In this document: positions 27,753 through 28,803 of the stretch, piece by piece | How positions within the stretch are numbered: the first letter of the stretch is position 1 | Layout: every line of letters starts with the position of its first letter | Assembly (NCBI GenBank): GCA_023426365.1 | Contig: JAFAAW010000106.1 | Location: 1 to 28,803 of the forward strand | Length of the DNA: 28,803 bases | Source of the DNA: Pseudomonadota bacterium | Lineage (GTDB): Bacteria; Pseudomonadota; Alphaproteobacteria; Rhodospirillales; Magnetospirillaceae | Direction: 5' to 3' | Position numbers and translations under genes: made by a program | The notes under the pieces: generated by a model | What the model saw: only the letters and a program-made list of their open reading frames with translations | Database searches by the model: none | Told to the model about the DNA's origin: nothing

Positions 27753-28803
27753 GACTTTCCGGTCTGCTTGACGATGCCGGAGGCGGGCGCCAGCACCACG
27801 CCCTGTTCGCCCAGCCGGTCCAGCCAGCCCAACAGGCGGTCGAACGCCACCGGGCGGGGGCTGACCACCACCAGGCCGGCGCCGTGGTCGCGGGCGGTGC
27901 GGGCGGCGCCGTTCAGGCGCGCCTCGATGGCGTCGCGGAACAGGTCGGTTTCCAGCGTGGTGGTGACCGCCGCGTGGGGCAGGTCCGCATCCACCTTGGC
28001 GCCTTCGCCCAGGAACACCATGCCGCGATCCTTGAGCGCGGCCAGCACGGGGGCCAGCTTGGGCGAGCGCACGAAGGCGCCGTCGGGCGCCAGCACGCCG
28101 ATGCCGCCGGGAACGCGGGCCAGCACCTGCTCCAGGCGGCTGATGTTCTCCTCCACCGGGTTGTTGACCAGCAGGCCCCAGGGGCCGGGATCGCGGGCGG
28201 GGAAGCCCACGGCCTCCGCCGGCAGCATGACCATCACCTCGTGGCCGGCGGCGCGCGCCTTCTTGATCCAGATGTCCAGGCCGCCCGCATAGGGGCTGAA
28301 GGCCAGGGTGACCTCGGGCGGCAGCTTGGCGATGGCGGCCTCGGTGGCGTCCTTGTCCAGGCCCAGCCCGGCCACCACCACCGCCATGCGCGGCTTGCCG
28401 GGGGGCGCCTCGAACGGGCGGGCATAGGCCTTCCACGGCAGGCGGCCGTCGCGCGGGACCACCGGCAGCGGGCCATAGGCGCTTTGCCGGTACAGCCCGT
28501 CGATGGGCGCGGGGGGCAGTGGCTTGACCTCGCCCTGGCGGGCCGGCAGCGAGGCATAGGTGGGCGCCTGATAGGCGATGCCGGGCAGGGGCTGAAGCGG
28601 AAGGGCGGATTGCTGCGGCGGAGCGGCAGGGGCGGGCGGCGCGGCGTTGACCGGTCCGGTGGGCACCGGTGGGGCGATGACGGGCGGCGGTTGCAGGCCG
28701 GCGGTGGCGGCGGCCGGCGTGGTGCCAGTGGTCGCGGTGCCGGTGGTCGCGGGGCTGGCAGGCGCGGCCGGCATGGGCGGCGTCGGGGGCATGGCGGCAA
28801 CGC
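27749..28803 (-). CDS. Divergent polysaccharide deacetylase family protein, N-terminus beyond the window
   Basis: An open frame of at least 351 codons that runs off the right edge. A Met occurs at 28792, but the codons before it are also open and family members usually start with a membrane helix before a proline-rich linker, so the true start is probably outside. The first 110 visible residues are Pro/Ala/Thr-rich. The rest matches the divergent polysaccharide deacetylase family (YibQ/DUF610): KPRMAVVVAGLGLDKDATEA, LPPEVTLAFSPYAGGLDIWI, AAGHEVMVMLPAEAVGFPAR, DPGPWGLLVNNPVEENISRL and VVVSPRPVAFDRLLGWLDRL. The role is thought to be periplasmic, but the substrate is unknown. In many alphaproteobacteria this gene lies between ctpA and rppH, which agrees with rppH overlapping its stop. 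Confidence 0.9.
   Translation of the reverse strand, partial: VAAMPPTPPMPAAPASPATTGTATTGTTPAAATAGLQPPPVIAPPVPTGPVNAAPPAPAAPPQQSALPLQPLPGIAYQAPTYASLPARQGEVKPLPPAPIDGLYRQSAYGPLPVVPRDGRLPWKAYARPFEAPPGKPRMAVVVAGLGLDKDATEAAIAKLPPEVTLAFSPYAGGLDIWIKKARAAGHEVMVMLPAEAVGFPARDPGPWGLLVNNPVEENISRLEQVLARVPGGIGVLAPDGAFVRSPKLAPVLAALKDRGMVFLGEGAKVDADLPHAAVTTTLETDLFRDAIEARLNGAARTARDHGAGLVVVSPRPVAFDRLLGWLDRLGEQGVVLAPASGIVKQTGKS

Noticed and set aside
25818..28292. 824-codon open frame on the plus strand opposite the double-PAS kinase, rppH and the deacetylase gene
   Set aside because: It covers three well-supported genes antisense and has low-complexity composition.

Overview
The window is GC-rich DNA, roughly two thirds G+C by eye. 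It looks like a chromosomal segment of an alphaproteobacterium, probably Rhodospirillales close to Magnetospirillum. Four things point there: the Caulobacter-type flagellar order fliF-fliG-fliH-fliN-flbD-flhA with a FlbD-class regulator; a secA / parvulin / argJ / mutT neighbourhood; two copies of the alphaproteobacterial REP-type palindrome (CGTCATGGCCGGGC...); and polar-flagellum genes flhF and flhG. The genus is an inference.

Layout. Positions 1-9849 (minus strand) hold an early flagellar operon read right to left: fliF, fliG, fliH, fliN, flbD, flhA, flhF, flhG, then the start of a proline/glycine-rich FliK-like gene cut by the left edge. Positions 10060-14908 (minus) hold a second flagellar operon, fliK-flgD-flgE. 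It has a good sigma-54 promoter in front of fliK and a Rho-independent terminator after flgE. A small two-helix membrane protein (15095-15355) lies upstream. Positions 15464-18715 (minus) hold a secreted parvulin isomerase, argJ and a GNAT-Nudix fusion. Divergent from these on the plus strand are a PAS histidine kinase (18922-20265) and secA (20384-23047, with its own promoter and terminator). Next come an unrecognised 378-residue protein and a BktB-type thiolase (plus). The minus-strand genes after that are a double-PAS histidine kinase, rppH, and a divergent polysaccharide deacetylase that runs off the right edge.

How it fits together. The fliF operon encodes the MS ring, C ring, export gate, polar placement GTPases and the sigma-54 activator FlbD. 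The fliK-flgD-flgE operon makes hook parts and carries a sigma-54 promoter that FlbD could activate. A TTAA-N6-TTAA site upstream of fliF resembles a CtrA box. The region therefore reads as a two-tier hierarchy (early operon supplying FlbD, later hook operon responding to it) like that of Caulobacter, but with FlhF/FlhG added.

I found no clearly new multi-gene system. The most notable points are the regulatory sites, a pseudo-receiver in FlbD, altered GTPase motifs in FlhF and a missing activation motif in FlhG, an enlarged FlgE, an acidic tail on FlgD, the GNAT-Nudix fusion, the paired REP elements and the 378-residue orphan with its AT-rich promoter region. No tRNA, rRNA, CRISPR or insertion sequence was seen, and no gene-free stretch exceeds 300 bases.
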